Below are positions 51,801 through 59,466 of a stretch of DNA of 64,000 nt, one piece after another (positions within the stretch are counted from its first letter, which is position 1; every line of letters begins with the position of its first letter). Where the stretch lies: positions 1 to 64,000 of the forward strand of contig CAKTFW010000003.1 in the NCBI GenBank assembly GCA_934561175.1, read 5' to 3'. The notes under the pieces were generated by a model. That model did no database searches, had not been told where the DNA came from, and saw only the letters and a program-made list of their open reading frames with translations. A program made the position numbers and the translations under genes. The stretch comes from an uncultured Oscillospiraceae bacterium (GTDB taxonomy: Bacteria; Bacillota; Clostridia; Oscillospirales; Oscillospiraceae).

Positions 51801-52187
51801 TTATTTGGCAACCGCTTTTTGCGGATTTTGTTCCAGCCATGCGTCCAGCCGCTCCACCAGCTCCACCTGAAACGATGGTTCCATCACAAGCCGCCGCGAC
51901 ATTCCGCATCCGGCCTCACAGACCACATAAACTGCCTTGCCGCCCAACCCTGCCAGGCGCACCGGCGCTTCGCCGGGATATCCCGGCTCATAATCCCCGA
52001 TCATGGCAATGGAACGCGGCAGCAAAAGCAGCTGAATTTCCCGATCTACAAAGGCATCCCCTGCGATGTAGCGCACCGGCCGGCCCTGATAGCTGTCCGG
52101 CACCCGTACCGTGGTACTCTGACCCGTGTAGTCCACAACGCCGGCCGCACCATCTTCAAAAATTTTCAGTTCCAGTCCTTCGGTCAT
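51801..52187 (-). CDS. Small intracellular protein with a single LRR_5-like segment
   Basis: 128 residues from the ATG at 52187 (GGAGGTGG upstream). Residues 10-60 read like one or two BspA-type units (TTVRVPDSYQGRPVRYIAGD, LLLLPRSIAMIGDY) without a signal peptide; the C-terminal half (GKAVYVVCEAGCGMSRRLVM) is unlike anything I recognise. It may be a derived or truncated relative of the LRR proteins upstream. A good promoter lies at 52231-52259. Confidence 0.6.
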   Translation of the reverse strand: MTEGLELKIFEDGAAGVVDYTGQSTTVRVPDSYQGRPVRYIAGDAFVDREIQLLLLPRSIAMIGDYEPGYPGEAPVRLAGLGGKAVYVVCEAGCGMSRRLVMEPSFQVELVERLDAWLEQNPQKAVAK

Positions 52188-52230
52188 CTGGCCACCTCCG
52201 CTGCAAAACGCTCCAAGAAAAGGATGTTTT

Positions 52231-52259
52231 ATTATAACATACCGCAGCAATACTGTCCA
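52231..52259 (-). promoter_or_regulatory. Promoter of the LRR-like small gene
   Basis: Reverse strand TGGACA (52259-52254), 17 bases, TATAAT (52236-52231). Confidence 0.7.
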
Positions 52260-52270
52260 GAAAATCGCAC

Positions 52271-52298
52271 TTGCGAAATCCTATAAATGGTGTACAAT
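52271..52298 (+). promoter_or_regulatory. Promoter of the THF-riboswitch folT transcript
   Basis: TTGCGA (52271-52276), 16 bases, TACAAT (52293-52298); transcription would start just before the riboswitch. Confidence 0.6.
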
Positions 52299-52315
52299 AT
52301 ACCCATCTTAATATT

Positions 52316-52434
52316 GGCAGAGTAGAAATCTGCGGGTTTGCCGGCCCTGCCGGCCCAGTGCCCGAAGGACGGGGAGTTGTCTTCGGGACGAAAAGCAATC
52401 CGCTTGCCGTGCAGATTTCGCATCCCGCTGCTGC
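52316..52434 (+). ncRNA. Tetrahydrofolate (THF-I) riboswitch
   Basis: Conserved pieces in order: GCAGAGTAGA at the 5' side of P1, a GC-rich P2/P3 region, the GGACGGGGAGTTG internal loop near 52367-52379, GGGACGAAAAGC, and a 3' strand GCAGATTTCGCATCCCGCTGC that closes on AAATCTGC and GCAG. The layout matches known folT leaders of Clostridia. Binding of reduced folate should lower folT expression. Confidence 0.9.
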
Positions 52435-52442
52435 ACGCAGGT

Positions 52443-52474
52443 CTTCTGTTTGCGGCAACACGCCAAAACAGGAG
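52443..52474 (+). promoter_or_regulatory. Anti-Shine-Dalgarno hairpin (riboswitch expression platform)
   Basis: CTTCTGTTT (52443-52451) pairs with AAACAGGAG (52466-52474), which contains most of the folT ribosome site AGGAGG (52470-52475). This suggests translational control; no terminator T-run is present. Confidence 0.65.
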
Positions 52475-52482
52475 GTCTTTTC

Positions 52483-53085
52483 ATGTCAACCACATCATCC
52501 ACCGGCTACTGGCGCGCCGCCGCAGCCGAAATCCGCAGCCTGCGCAAGCTGGTATTCGCCGCACTGATCGTGGCGCTGTGTCTGGCGATTAAAAGCCTGC
52601 GCGTCCCGGTCGGTGAAAATCTCAATATCTATTTCACTTTTCTGCCCCGTGCCTTTGGTGCGGCAATTTATGGTCCCATCATGGGGCTTCTGGTCGGCGC
52701 GGTTGGCGACACACTGGGCTACCTGATGGATCCCTTCGGGCCTTACTTCCCCGGCTATCTGCTCTCGGAAATGGCTGGGAACTTTATCTTTGGCCTGGTA
52801 CTCTACCGCCGCCGGATCACCATTGTACGGCTGATTGCAGCCCGCGGCATCATCAACTACGGCGTGAATGTCGCGATGGGCAGCCTGTGGAGCCAGATTC
52901 TCTATGGCAAGGGGTATCTCTACTACCTGGTCAAAAGTCTGGTGAAAAACACCCTGCTGCTGCCGGTGGAATCGGTACTGCTGGTGCTGCTGTTCGGGTT
53001 GACTCTGCGGCATCTGGAACACGCCGGTATGATTCCCCCGCGGTCTGAAAAAGACCATAAATGGCGGTTCCTGCCGCCTGTTTGA
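52483..53085 (+). CDS. folT: Folate ECF transporter substrate-binding subunit
   Basis: 200 residues, five or six membrane helices. S-component signature LVFAALIVALCLAIKSLRVP, PRAFGAAIYGPIMGLLVGAV and GDTLGYLMDPFGPYFPGYLL. FolT binds folates and docks on a shared EcfTAA' energising module not encoded here. The riboswitch upstream supports folate as substrate. Confidence 0.93.
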   Translation: MSTTSSTGYWRAAAAEIRSLRKLVFAALIVALCLAIKSLRVPVGENLNIYFTFLPRAFGAAIYGPIMGLLVGAVGDTLGYLMDPFGPYFPGYLLSEMAGNFIFGLVLYRRRITIVRLIAARGIINYGVNVAMGSLWSQILYGKGYLYYLVKSLVKNTLLLPVESVLLVLLFGLTLRHLEHAGMIPPRSEKDHKWRFLPPV

Positions 53086-53114
53086 TTTTATCCCCGGAGG
53101 CGATTCGCAACGCT

Positions 53115-53831
53115 ATGAAACACTCCCCCTCGGTACTCCGCGCAGCCTTTCCCCTGACGCTCCCTGTGATGGCGGGCTATCTTGTGCTCGGCATGGGATT
53201 TGGCATTCTGCTGCAAAGCAAGGGCTACCACTTCCTCTGGGCCATCGTAATGAGCCTGACCATCTATGCCGGTTCCATGCAGTATGTGGCTGTCGACCTG
53301 ATTTCCGGCGGCGCATCGCTGATTGCAACCGCACTGATGACCCTGATGGTCAACGCCCATCATCTGTTCTACGGTCTCTCCATGCTGGAAAAATTCCAGC
53401 CTCTTGGGAAAAAACGCCCCATCCTGATCTTTGAGCTGACCGACGAAACCTATTCCATCCTGTGCAGCCAGGAACCGCCGGAAGGAATCGATCGCGGCCG
53501 CTTTTACCTGTGCATCTCGATGCTTGATCAGCTCTATTGGATTGTCGGCTCCGCCGCGGGCGCCATTCTCGGCGCGCTGCTTCCCATTGACTTTACCGGT
53601 GTCGATTTTGCCATGACGGCGCTGTTTCTGGTCATCATCACTGACCAGTGGCGCAGCGCGCAGGCGCACCATCTGCCGGCCATCACCGGCATCGCCGCCT
53701 CCGTGCTCTGCTTGGTGATCTTTGGCCCGGATTCTTTTATTATCCCCGCCATGCTCGTCATCACGATACTGCTGACGCTGCTGCGGAAGCATCTGGATCC
53801 GGAAGAAGCGGAGGTAGATGCCAATGTCTAA
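53115..53831 (+). CDS. azlC: Branched-chain amino acid exporter large subunit AzlC
   Basis: 238 residues, seven or eight membrane helices; AzlC pattern AFPLTLPVMAGYLVLGMGFG, YAGSMQYVAVDLISGGASLI and NAHHLFYGLSML. With AzlD it exports branched-chain amino acids. GGAGG is 14 bases from the ATG at 53115, unusually far; no closer ATG, GTG or TTG exists. Overlaps azlD by 8 bases. Confidence 0.92.
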   Translation: MKHSPSVLRAAFPLTLPVMAGYLVLGMGFGILLQSKGYHFLWAIVMSLTIYAGSMQYVAVDLISGGASLIATALMTLMVNAHHLFYGLSMLEKFQPLGKKRPILIFELTDETYSILCSQEPPEGIDRGRFYLCISMLDQLYWIVGSAAGAILGALLPIDFTGVDFAMTALFLVIITDQWRSAQAHHLPAITGIAASVLCLVIFGPDSFIIPAMLVITILLTLLRKHLDPEEAEVDANV

Positions 53832-54153
53832 TCTTCACGCTGCCGCGCAGATCGCGGTTATGACACTGTGCACCATACTGCTCCGATTTCTGCCCTTCTG
53901 GCTCTTCCCAGCCGGGCGGAAAACGCCGAAATACATTCTCTATCTCGGCCGGGTTCTGCCCTTTGCCGTCATGGGAATGCTGGTGGTCTACTGTTATAAG
54001 AACATCTCGCTGCTCTCGTGGCCCCACGGCCTGCCGGAGCTGCTGGCCGGTACCGCCGTAGTGCTCTCTTATCTCTGGAAGCGCAACACGCTGATCAGCA
54101 TCGGCGCCGGTACGGTGTTCTACATGTTCCTGATTCAATTTGTCTTTGCCTGA
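53824..54153 (+). CDS. azlD: Branched-chain amino acid exporter small subunit AzlD
   Basis: 109 residues, three or four helices; AzlD pattern TILLRFLPFWLFPAGRKTPK and YLGRVLPFAVMGMLVVYC. ATG at 53824 has GGAGG 9 bases upstream; the ATG at 53818 is too close. Followed by a terminator. Confidence 0.92.
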   Translation: MSNLHAAAQIAVMTLCTILLRFLPFWLFPAGRKTPKYILYLGRVLPFAVMGMLVVYCYKNISLLSWPHGLPELLAGTAVVLSYLWKRNTLISIGAGTVFYMFLIQFVFA

Positions 54154-54159
54154 AAAAAC

Positions 54160-54196
54160 GGAGTCGGTTAACAAAACAGTTAACCGGCTCCATTTT
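54160..54196. terminator. Bidirectional terminator
   Basis: GGAGTCGGTTAAC (54160-54172) and GTTAACCGGCTCC (54179-54191), A-run before and T-run after. Confidence 0.92.
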
Positions 54197-54816
54197 TATG
54201 CACCTGCAAAGGAAAATACAATGCCTACAACCGCACTGGCCGCAAGAAATACGGCCGGATGCAGTTTTTTCAGCGGCTTCCAGTTGGTTAAAACCAGCAA
54301 AATTGCAGTCAACGCAATCTCTTTCCACTGGAACAGGCCGCCGCTTTCCACGATCTGCGGAATCTCCAGCTGCAGCCCGGCAAACAGTGGAATCTCCACC
54401 GTTTGCAGATTCATCAGCGTCGATTCCAGCACGGAGATTGCCGCTGATGCAATCAACGCCGCCGAAGCTGCCCGCAGGCCATACATCGCCGCCATCACAT
54501 ACTTGTTATCCCGAAACCGCTTGAGGAACTGCGCAATAATCAGAATGACAATAATCGACGGCGTCGCAAGTCCCAGTGTGGCAACAATGCTACCGGGCAC
54601 CCCGGCCATTTGGAAGCCGACATAGCTCGCCATATTGACGCCAATCGGCCCCGGCGTCGATTCTGAAACCGCCAGCATATTCAAAATATCCAACTGGGTA
54701 AACCAGCCGGTACGATCAGCCAGTGTCTGCAGGAAGGGAATGGTCGCCATACCACCGCCAATTGCGAACAGGCCGACCTTCAGATACTCATAATACAAAC
54801 GAAGCAGCAGAATCAT
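54196..54816 (-). CDS. Chromate transporter subunit (CHR domain)
   Basis: 206 residues, one CHR half. FAIGGGMATIPFLQTL and SESTPGPIGVNMASYVGFQM are the family motifs. Together with the preceding gene it makes a two-subunit (short-chain) ChrA. Natural substrates may be other oxyanions. ATG at 54816, 9 bases after GGGAGGGG; overlaps the upstream gene by four bases. Confidence 0.9.
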   Translation of the reverse strand: MILLLRLYYEYLKVGLFAIGGGMATIPFLQTLADRTGWFTQLDILNMLAVSESTPGPIGVNMASYVGFQMAGVPGSIVATLGLATPSIIVILIIAQFLKRFRDNKYVMAAMYGLRAASAALIASAAISVLESTLMNLQTVEIPLFAGLQLEIPQIVESGGLFQWKEIALTAILLVLTNWKPLKKLHPAVFLAASAVVGIVFSFAGA

Positions 54817-55376
54817 TTCAGCTTTCCCCTCCCTTTCCACAGGGCAATGCCGCAGAAAGCCGCGCCAAATACCGCAAGCACTGGCGAGAGATTGGTAAAG
54901 GTGCCGAGCAGCAGCACAACAAAAAAGATGATGAATGCCGGGACATCCACCAACGCGCCCTTAAACAGCTTGATCGTCGCATTGAGGATCAGCACACAAA
55001 CGCAGGCGCGCACACCTGCAAAGGCATTGCGCACCACCGGATAGGATGCAAAATTGGACAGGAACGCGGCAATGACCGAAATAATCACAATCGACGGAAA
55101 CAAAATTCCCAGCGTCGCCACCGTGCCGCCGAGATTGCCCCGGCGCTTGGCTCCGATAAAAGTCGCCGTATTGACCGCAATGACGCCCGGCGTACACTGG
55201 CTGATGGCGTAATAATCCGCAATTTCCTCCGAGGTCACCCAATGCCGTTTGTCCACCAGTTCCCGCTCCAGAATCGGCAGCATGGCGTAGCCGCCGCCGA
55301 ACATCACACATCCAATCCGCGCGAACAGGAAAAACAGCTCTGCAAGCTCCCGCACACCAGATTCCTCCTTCTTCAT
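54813..55376 (-). CDS. Chromate transporter subunit (CHR domain)
   Basis: 187 residues, the partner CHR half: FARIGCVMFGGGYAMLPILE and ISQCTPGVIAVNTATFIGAK. Its ATG overlaps the stop of a 57-residue membrane protein gene, so the three are translationally linked. Confidence 0.9.
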   Translation of the reverse strand: MKKEESGVRELAELFFLFARIGCVMFGGGYAMLPILERELVDKRHWVTSEEIADYYAISQCTPGVIAVNTATFIGAKRRGNLGGTVATLGILFPSIVIISVIAAFLSNFASYPVVRNAFAGVRACVCVLILNATIKLFKGALVDVPAFIIFFVVLLLGTFTNLSPVLAVFGAAFCGIALWKGRGKLK

Positions 55377-55546
55377 AACAGAATCAACAGTGCAAGTGCT
55401 GAAAACGCCGCCAGCGCAGCAATACCGCCCACCAGCATCACCGTACGCTCCCGTCGGGTTAGTTTTGCGCGCAGCACAATACTGCTGACCAGCGCCACCA
55501 ACCCTGCCAACGAGGCGATCTCACACAAAAAGCCAAGAAAAATCAC
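55373..55546 (-). CDS. Small membrane protein between birA and the chromate transporter
   Basis: 57 residues, GTG start at 55546 with AGGAGGAG about 6 bases upstream, stop overlapping the next ATG (TATGA). Two hydrophobic helices (LCEIASLAGLVALVSSIVLR and MLVGGIAALAAFSALALLIL) around a basic loop KLTRRER. Overlap at one end and a strong ribosome site at the other make it a real gene in the operon. No family recognised. Confidence 0.7.
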   Translation of the reverse strand: MIFLGFLCEIASLAGLVALVSSIVLRAKLTRRERTVMLVGGIAALAAFSALALLILL

Positions 55547-55561
55547 CCATGCTCCTCCTCA

Positions 55562-56548
55562 TCAAACATAGCCGTACAGGCCGCGCACCGACACTTCACC
55601 GGAAAAAATCCGTTCCCTCCGGCCATCCGGATAAGAGACCAGCAGCGCCGCGTCCTCATCCACACCGTCGCAATGCGCCGGTTCCGCGTGCTCGCCGCGC
55701 AGGATCTGCACCTCGCGCCCAATGGTCAGGCAATCCGCCCGGTAGCGGTCAATCCATACTGCCTTTTCCGTCAGGTAAGTTTCCGCCATCCGGCTCAGGC
55801 TGCGGATCAGCGCCGCTGCAAGCGCGGCGCGCTGCACCTTCTGTCCGGTTGCCATCAGCAGAGAGGTCGCGACCGGCTGCACCTCCGGCGGGAAATCCTC
55901 CAGCTTCTGGTTGACATTGATGCCAATGCCGATCACCACATAAGAGACCGTTCCGGCCTCCGCCTCCAGCGACAGCTCCGTCAAAATCCCGCTGAGCTTC
56001 CGCCCGTTCAGCACCAGATCGTTGGTCCACTTAATACCGGGCCGGACGCCGCAGACCTCCAGGATCGCATCACAGGTTGCCACCGCGACGCAGGCCGTCA
56101 GGGCGGCAAGCCGGTCTGGCGCTGCATCCGGCCGCAGCAGCAGTGAAAAATACAGCCCCGTCCCAGCTTTGGAGCTGAAGCTGCGCCCCAGCCGTCCACG
56201 ACCGCCGGTCTGCTCGTTGGCCATAACCACGGTGCCCGACGGTGCACCGTCGGCCCCCAGCTGCTTTGCCAGATTATTGGTGGAATCCACCGTCTCCCGC
56301 AGCACAATCTGATCCGCCCAGGGATGCGGCCCCAATGCAGCGCGCAGCTGTTCCTGCGTCAGTACATCCGGGCAGGCGCGCAGGCGATAGCCCCGGTTGG
56401 TCACCGAATCAATCTCATAGCCCGCCTCCTGTAGCGCCTTCACCTTTTTCCACACCGCAGCGCGGGAAACCCCAAGCTGGTTGGAAATGGCCTGTCCGGA
56501 CAGAAATCCGTCGGCATGCAGCAAAAGTTCCAGCACCTCGTTTGCCAA
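55562..56548 (-). CDS. birA: Biotin-protein ligase / biotin operon repressor
   Basis: 328 residues. N-terminal HTH (about 5-60: FLSGQAISNQLGVSRAAVWK), central ligase domain with the biotinyl-AMP loop TGGRGRLGRSF and KWTNDLVLNGRKLSGILTEL, and a C-terminal SH3-like domain. Attaches biotin to carboxylases; the HTH suggests repressor function. TTG start at 56548 after GGGAGG; the frame start at 56587 lies within the promoter. First gene of the operon. Confidence 0.95.
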   Translation of the reverse strand: MANEVLELLLHADGFLSGQAISNQLGVSRAAVWKKVKALQEAGYEIDSVTNRGYRLRACPDVLTQEQLRAALGPHPWADQIVLRETVDSTNNLAKQLGADGAPSGTVVMANEQTGGRGRLGRSFSSKAGTGLYFSLLLRPDAAPDRLAALTACVAVATCDAILEVCGVRPGIKWTNDLVLNGRKLSGILTELSLEAEAGTVSYVVIGIGINVNQKLEDFPPEVQPVATSLLMATGQKVQRAALAAALIRSLSRMAETYLTEKAVWIDRYRADCLTIGREVQILRGEHAEPAHCDGVDEDAALLVSYPDGRRERIFSGEVSVRGLYGYV

Positions 56549-56578
56549 GCTACCGCCTCCCTGCAAAAATATGGGTTT

Positions 56579-56607
56579 ATTGTACAACGAAACGCCGGCA
56601 ATATCAA
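56579..56607 (-). promoter_or_regulatory. Promoter of birA
   Basis: Reverse strand TTGATA (56607-56602), 17 bases, TACAAT (56584-56579). I see no BirA operator around it. Confidence 0.75.
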
Positions 56608-56615
56608 CCGGCAGA

Positions 56616-56650
56616 AAATATCCCCCGTCCGGCGCTGCCGGGCGAGGGAT
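56616..56650 (-). terminator. Terminator of the SLH glycosidase gene
   Basis: Reverse strand ATCCC...GCCGG inverted repeat (56650-56620) with bulges, followed by TATTTT; just after the stop of the leftward gene. Confidence 0.6.
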
Positions 56651-56654
56651 TGTT

Positions 56655-58946
56655 TTATTTCAGATAATAGAGCATCTTTGCCACCTGTGCACGGGTTACG
56701 CTGCCGGTGGGATTCAGTTTTCCATTTGAACCGGAAATCACGCCCTGTGCCACCATCGCCGAGACATAGTCCCGCGCCCAGTCGGCAACCGCAGCACGGT
56801 CTGAAAAGGCGGAGAGATCGTCCCGCGCCTCTCCCAGTGTCTGCGCACGACCGAGAATCGTCATGGCCTCCTGCCGGGAAATGGTACCATTGGGTTTTGC
56901 CAGCAGCTGACCTCCGGTATTACTGCCGGTCACATAGCCCAACGCATAGGCCGCCCGCATGGATGGCAGCGCCCACGATGCAATCTGATCCAGATCTGCA
57001 AAGGGCAGCTCCACCGCAGCGTAATCCGCCGGGTTAACGCCTACGGCACGGATCAGCGCCACTGTGAACTCCTGCCGGGTCATATTGTCATCCGGTCGGA
57101 AGATCAGCGCCCCCGCCGCATTGGTTGAACCGGTCAGCACGCCGTCCTGGTAGAGCTTTTCCACCATGTCTGCCGCCCAATGTCCCTTCATATCAGCCAT
57201 AGAAAGCGCTTTGGCCTGCACCGTAATCGGAATGGTCACCGCCGCGCTGCCGCACCGCGCGGTCAGACTTCCACTGCGTGCCTCATAGATCGTTGCAGCG
57301 GTGAACACGCCGTTCGCATCCACCGTACCGATATTGCCGGAAACCGACCACTGAAAGCTTGCATTCTCCGCATAAACCGGCAGGCTGTTATATTTTGCAC
57401 TCGCCGCAAAGCTGACGGCAGATCCAGCGGAAACCGTGGTACCCGTACTACTGCTGAGCGCCTTGCCGCCGCGGGAAATCGTAATCGTGGAGGGTGCGTC
57501 GATAATCCGGACATTGACCTGCCCGGCCGCATTTTCCGAAGCGGCCTGCACTGTGGCCGTTCCCGCCGCTCCGGCTGTAAAGACGCGGCCGTCCATCGTT
57601 CCGCCCTCCGCCGAATAGGTGATCTTCTCCGGCACTGCCGCAGTGCGATAATCATCGTCCGTGGCCGTCACAGCAAAGGAAATCTGACCGTCTGGCAGCG
57701 CGATGGCATCATAGGGATACAGATGGAGCAGGGAGGCTTCCTCCGCCGCCTGCGTATCCATAGTCAAAAAGATAAAGTTTGCGCATTTGCGCTGGGAACC
57801 GTCCGACGGTTTGTTCAGCGTAGAGAGCGAATCATAGCCGGGATAGCTGCCGCCCAGGATCGTGGAGCCGCCGCCATCCAGATTCAGCGCCGTGACGCAG
57901 CTAAGCTCTGCCATGCGTGCCGCCAGTTCCTTGAGCGTCAAACCGGCGGAATAGCCGGTCTGCAAGCCGTCTATTGTATAGAGCACCACCGACCCGTCCG
58001 CCCGGACGCCGACCGCAGTCCGGCAGGTTCTCCGTGCCGCCGAATCCAGCGTAAAGCTCTCATGTGCGCGGCCATTCGTCACCAGCAGATCACCGCCGCC
58101 GCATGCGTAGACCACATCGGCCCAATCCGCACTGACTTTGGTCTTTACGGTCACCGTATCGCCCGCCTTCAGCTTCTGCAAATCGGTCAGCGCGGTTTTA
58201 TAGGCCGTATCCATCGCGACCGACAGCACAAAGCCACCCTCTGGAATCTCACAGGAATAGCACTCGCCCGCAAAGCGCACCGACAGTTCCAGTTCGTCGG
58301 AAAGCCCCAGCGTCGTCTGCGCCGGATCCACCGGTGCCAGCACTACATTATAGCAGTCCAATGTATTCTTTGTATAAGTGTCAAAATCTCTGGAGTAGAG
58401 CACAATGCCGTTGTTCTTCGTCGCGGCCTTGTTATAGTTGATCACCACAGTCGCCGCCGTACCCTCGTCCAGCGTCACATACAGCTGCGGCGTGCCGATC
58501 ACCGCCGTGCCGTCCGCCCGGAAGCCCACCGCATTATTATTGCCGGAAGAGCGCAGCACGCCGTCTGTGACAATCAGGCCAATCGGCATGCCGTTAGCCA
58601 GCTCAAAAAAGCTGCCGTTGATTCCGGCCACCACCGTCTTGCCCTGTTTTTTCGCCCAGTCCGCCAGATAACTCATCGTGCTGCGGCCATAAAGTGTTGT
58701 ACCGAACACCACTGTGGGCTGCACCGTGTCGTTCGGCGTATATGTAATCACATGTTCGGTCTGCCTGGACGACAGCGCCGAATTCCAATAAACACCAGTC
58801 TGCACCGAAGTCTGCGTACCGACCTGCAGATCGTCCTGCTTCAAAACCCCGCCGACCGATGCCGCCAGGCAGCTGCTGGCCAGCAGCACCGCTGCCAGCA
58901 AGGCCGCCAGACTCCGGCGGACTTTGGATCCAATTGGTATGTGCAT
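56655..58946 (-). CDS. Exported phosphodiester glycosidase (NAGPA) family protein with SLH repeats
   Basis: 763 residues. Signal peptide (about 1-29, ending SSCLA), NAGPA-type phosphodiester glycosidase domain (about 75-400: VVAGINGSFFELANGMPIG, GGGDLLVTNGR, CVTALNLDGGGSTILGG), Ig-like domains (about 410-580) and three SLH repeats (about 585-763). Family members remove or build N-acetylglucosamine-phosphodiester links and often relate to wall polymers. It should be wall-attached through SLH, like the cohesin protein above. Ribosome site GGGAGGG. No partner in the operon. Confidence 0.9.
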   Translation of the reverse strand: MHIPIGSKVRRSLAALLAAVLLASSCLAASVGGVLKQDDLQVGTQTSVQTGVYWNSALSSRQTEHVITYTPNDTVQPTVVFGTTLYGRSTMSYLADWAKKQGKTVVAGINGSFFELANGMPIGLIVTDGVLRSSGNNNAVGFRADGTAVIGTPQLYVTLDEGTAATVVINYNKAATKNNGIVLYSRDFDTYTKNTLDCYNVVLAPVDPAQTTLGLSDELELSVRFAGECYSCEIPEGGFVLSVAMDTAYKTALTDLQKLKAGDTVTVKTKVSADWADVVYACGGGDLLVTNGRAHESFTLDSAARRTCRTAVGVRADGSVVLYTIDGLQTGYSAGLTLKELAARMAELSCVTALNLDGGGSTILGGSYPGYDSLSTLNKPSDGSQRKCANFIFLTMDTQAAEEASLLHLYPYDAIALPDGQISFAVTATDDDYRTAAVPEKITYSAEGGTMDGRVFTAGAAGTATVQAASENAAGQVNVRIIDAPSTITISRGGKALSSSTGTTVSAGSAVSFAASAKYNSLPVYAENASFQWSVSGNIGTVDANGVFTAATIYEARSGSLTARCGSAAVTIPITVQAKALSMADMKGHWAADMVEKLYQDGVLTGSTNAAGALIFRPDDNMTRQEFTVALIRAVGVNPADYAAVELPFADLDQIASWALPSMRAAYALGYVTGSNTGGQLLAKPNGTISRQEAMTILGRAQTLGEARDDLSAFSDRAAVADWARDYVSAMVAQGVISGSNGKLNPTGSVTRAQVAKMLYYLK

Positions 58947-58974
58947 GGTTTGTCCCTCCCGTTCAGATTTCTCT

Positions 58975-59003
58975 ATGGTAGCACAGTTTTACATTTATGT
59001 AAA
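58975..59003 (-). promoter_or_regulatory. Promoter of the SLH glycosidase gene with palindrome over -35
   Basis: Reverse strand TTTACA (59003-58998), 17 bases, TACCAT (58980-58975). The -35 lies within the perfect inverted repeat TTTACAT-TT-ATGTAAA (58988-59003). Confidence 0.6.
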
Positions 59004-59029
59004 CTGATTTTCTTTTAATTTTTTCAATT

Positions 59030-59052
59030 CTGTCAAGCAATTTCCCTTGACA
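59030..59052. repeat. Inverted repeat, copy 1 (TGTCAAG...CTTGACA)
   Basis: CTGTCAAGCAATTTCCCTTGA, the first of two identical 21-base copies. It carries arms TGTCAAG/CTTGACA (59031-59052), and its right arm is the -35 box of the ylxM promoter. Confidence 0.8.
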
Positions 59053-59075
59053 TTTTTTCAGCTGTCCGCTATAAT
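59047..59075 (+). promoter_or_regulatory. Sigma-A promoter of the ylxM-ffh operon
   Basis: TTGACA (59047-59052), 17 bases, TATAAT (59070-59075): consensus hexamers. Confidence 0.9.
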
Positions 59076-59082
59076 CAAAAAG

Positions 59083-59103
59083 CTGTCAAGCAATTTCCCT
59101 TGA
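59083..59103. repeat. Inverted repeat, copy 2, in the ylxM leader
   Basis: Identical to copy 1 over 21 bases (TCAAG-8-CTTGA core), starting at about +2 of the predicted transcript. The copies flank the promoter 53 bases apart. Confidence 0.8.
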
Positions 59104-59117
59104 AAGTGGGGTCCAAC

Positions 59118-59462
59118 TTGAAACACAACACACTGGAGCTGACCCTGCTGTTCGATTATTACAGCGAACTGTTGACCGCCAAGCAGCGGGAACTGTTCGA
59201 TCTGCATTACAATCAGGATCTGAGCCTCGGCGAAATCGCCGAAAATGAGGGCATCTCGCGGCAGGGCGTTCATGACGCCATCGCCCGCGCAGAGACAGTG
59301 CTGACGGAGTTTGAAGCGAAAACCGGCTGTGCCGCGCGGATCCGCGCGCTGGAGCTGGCGCTCGACCAGATTACCGCTGCCGCAGAAGCCATCGCCGCAG
59401 GCGGCGACGCCGCCGCCCTTGCAGCGCAGATCCTCGCCACCGTTCACGCGGCAAAGGAGTAA
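59118..59462 (+). CDS. ylxM: YlxM-type HTH protein of the signal recognition operon
   Basis: 114 residues. Sigma-70 region-4-like HTH: LTLLFDYYSELLTAKQRELF, HYNQDLSLGEIAENEGISRQ and GVHDAIARAE, as in YlxM, which precedes ffh in Firmicutes and stimulates the SRP GTPase in streptococci. Start TTG at 59118 chosen (MKHNTLEL-like start; weak GTGGGGT site); TTG at 59100 lies in the repeat. Followed 4 bases later by ffh. Confidence 0.88.
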   Translation: MKHNTLELTLLFDYYSELLTAKQRELFDLHYNQDLSLGEIAENEGISRQGVHDAIARAETVLTEFEAKTGCAARIRALELALDQITAAAEAIAAGGDAAALAAQILATVHAAKE

Positions 59463-59466
59463 CGCC

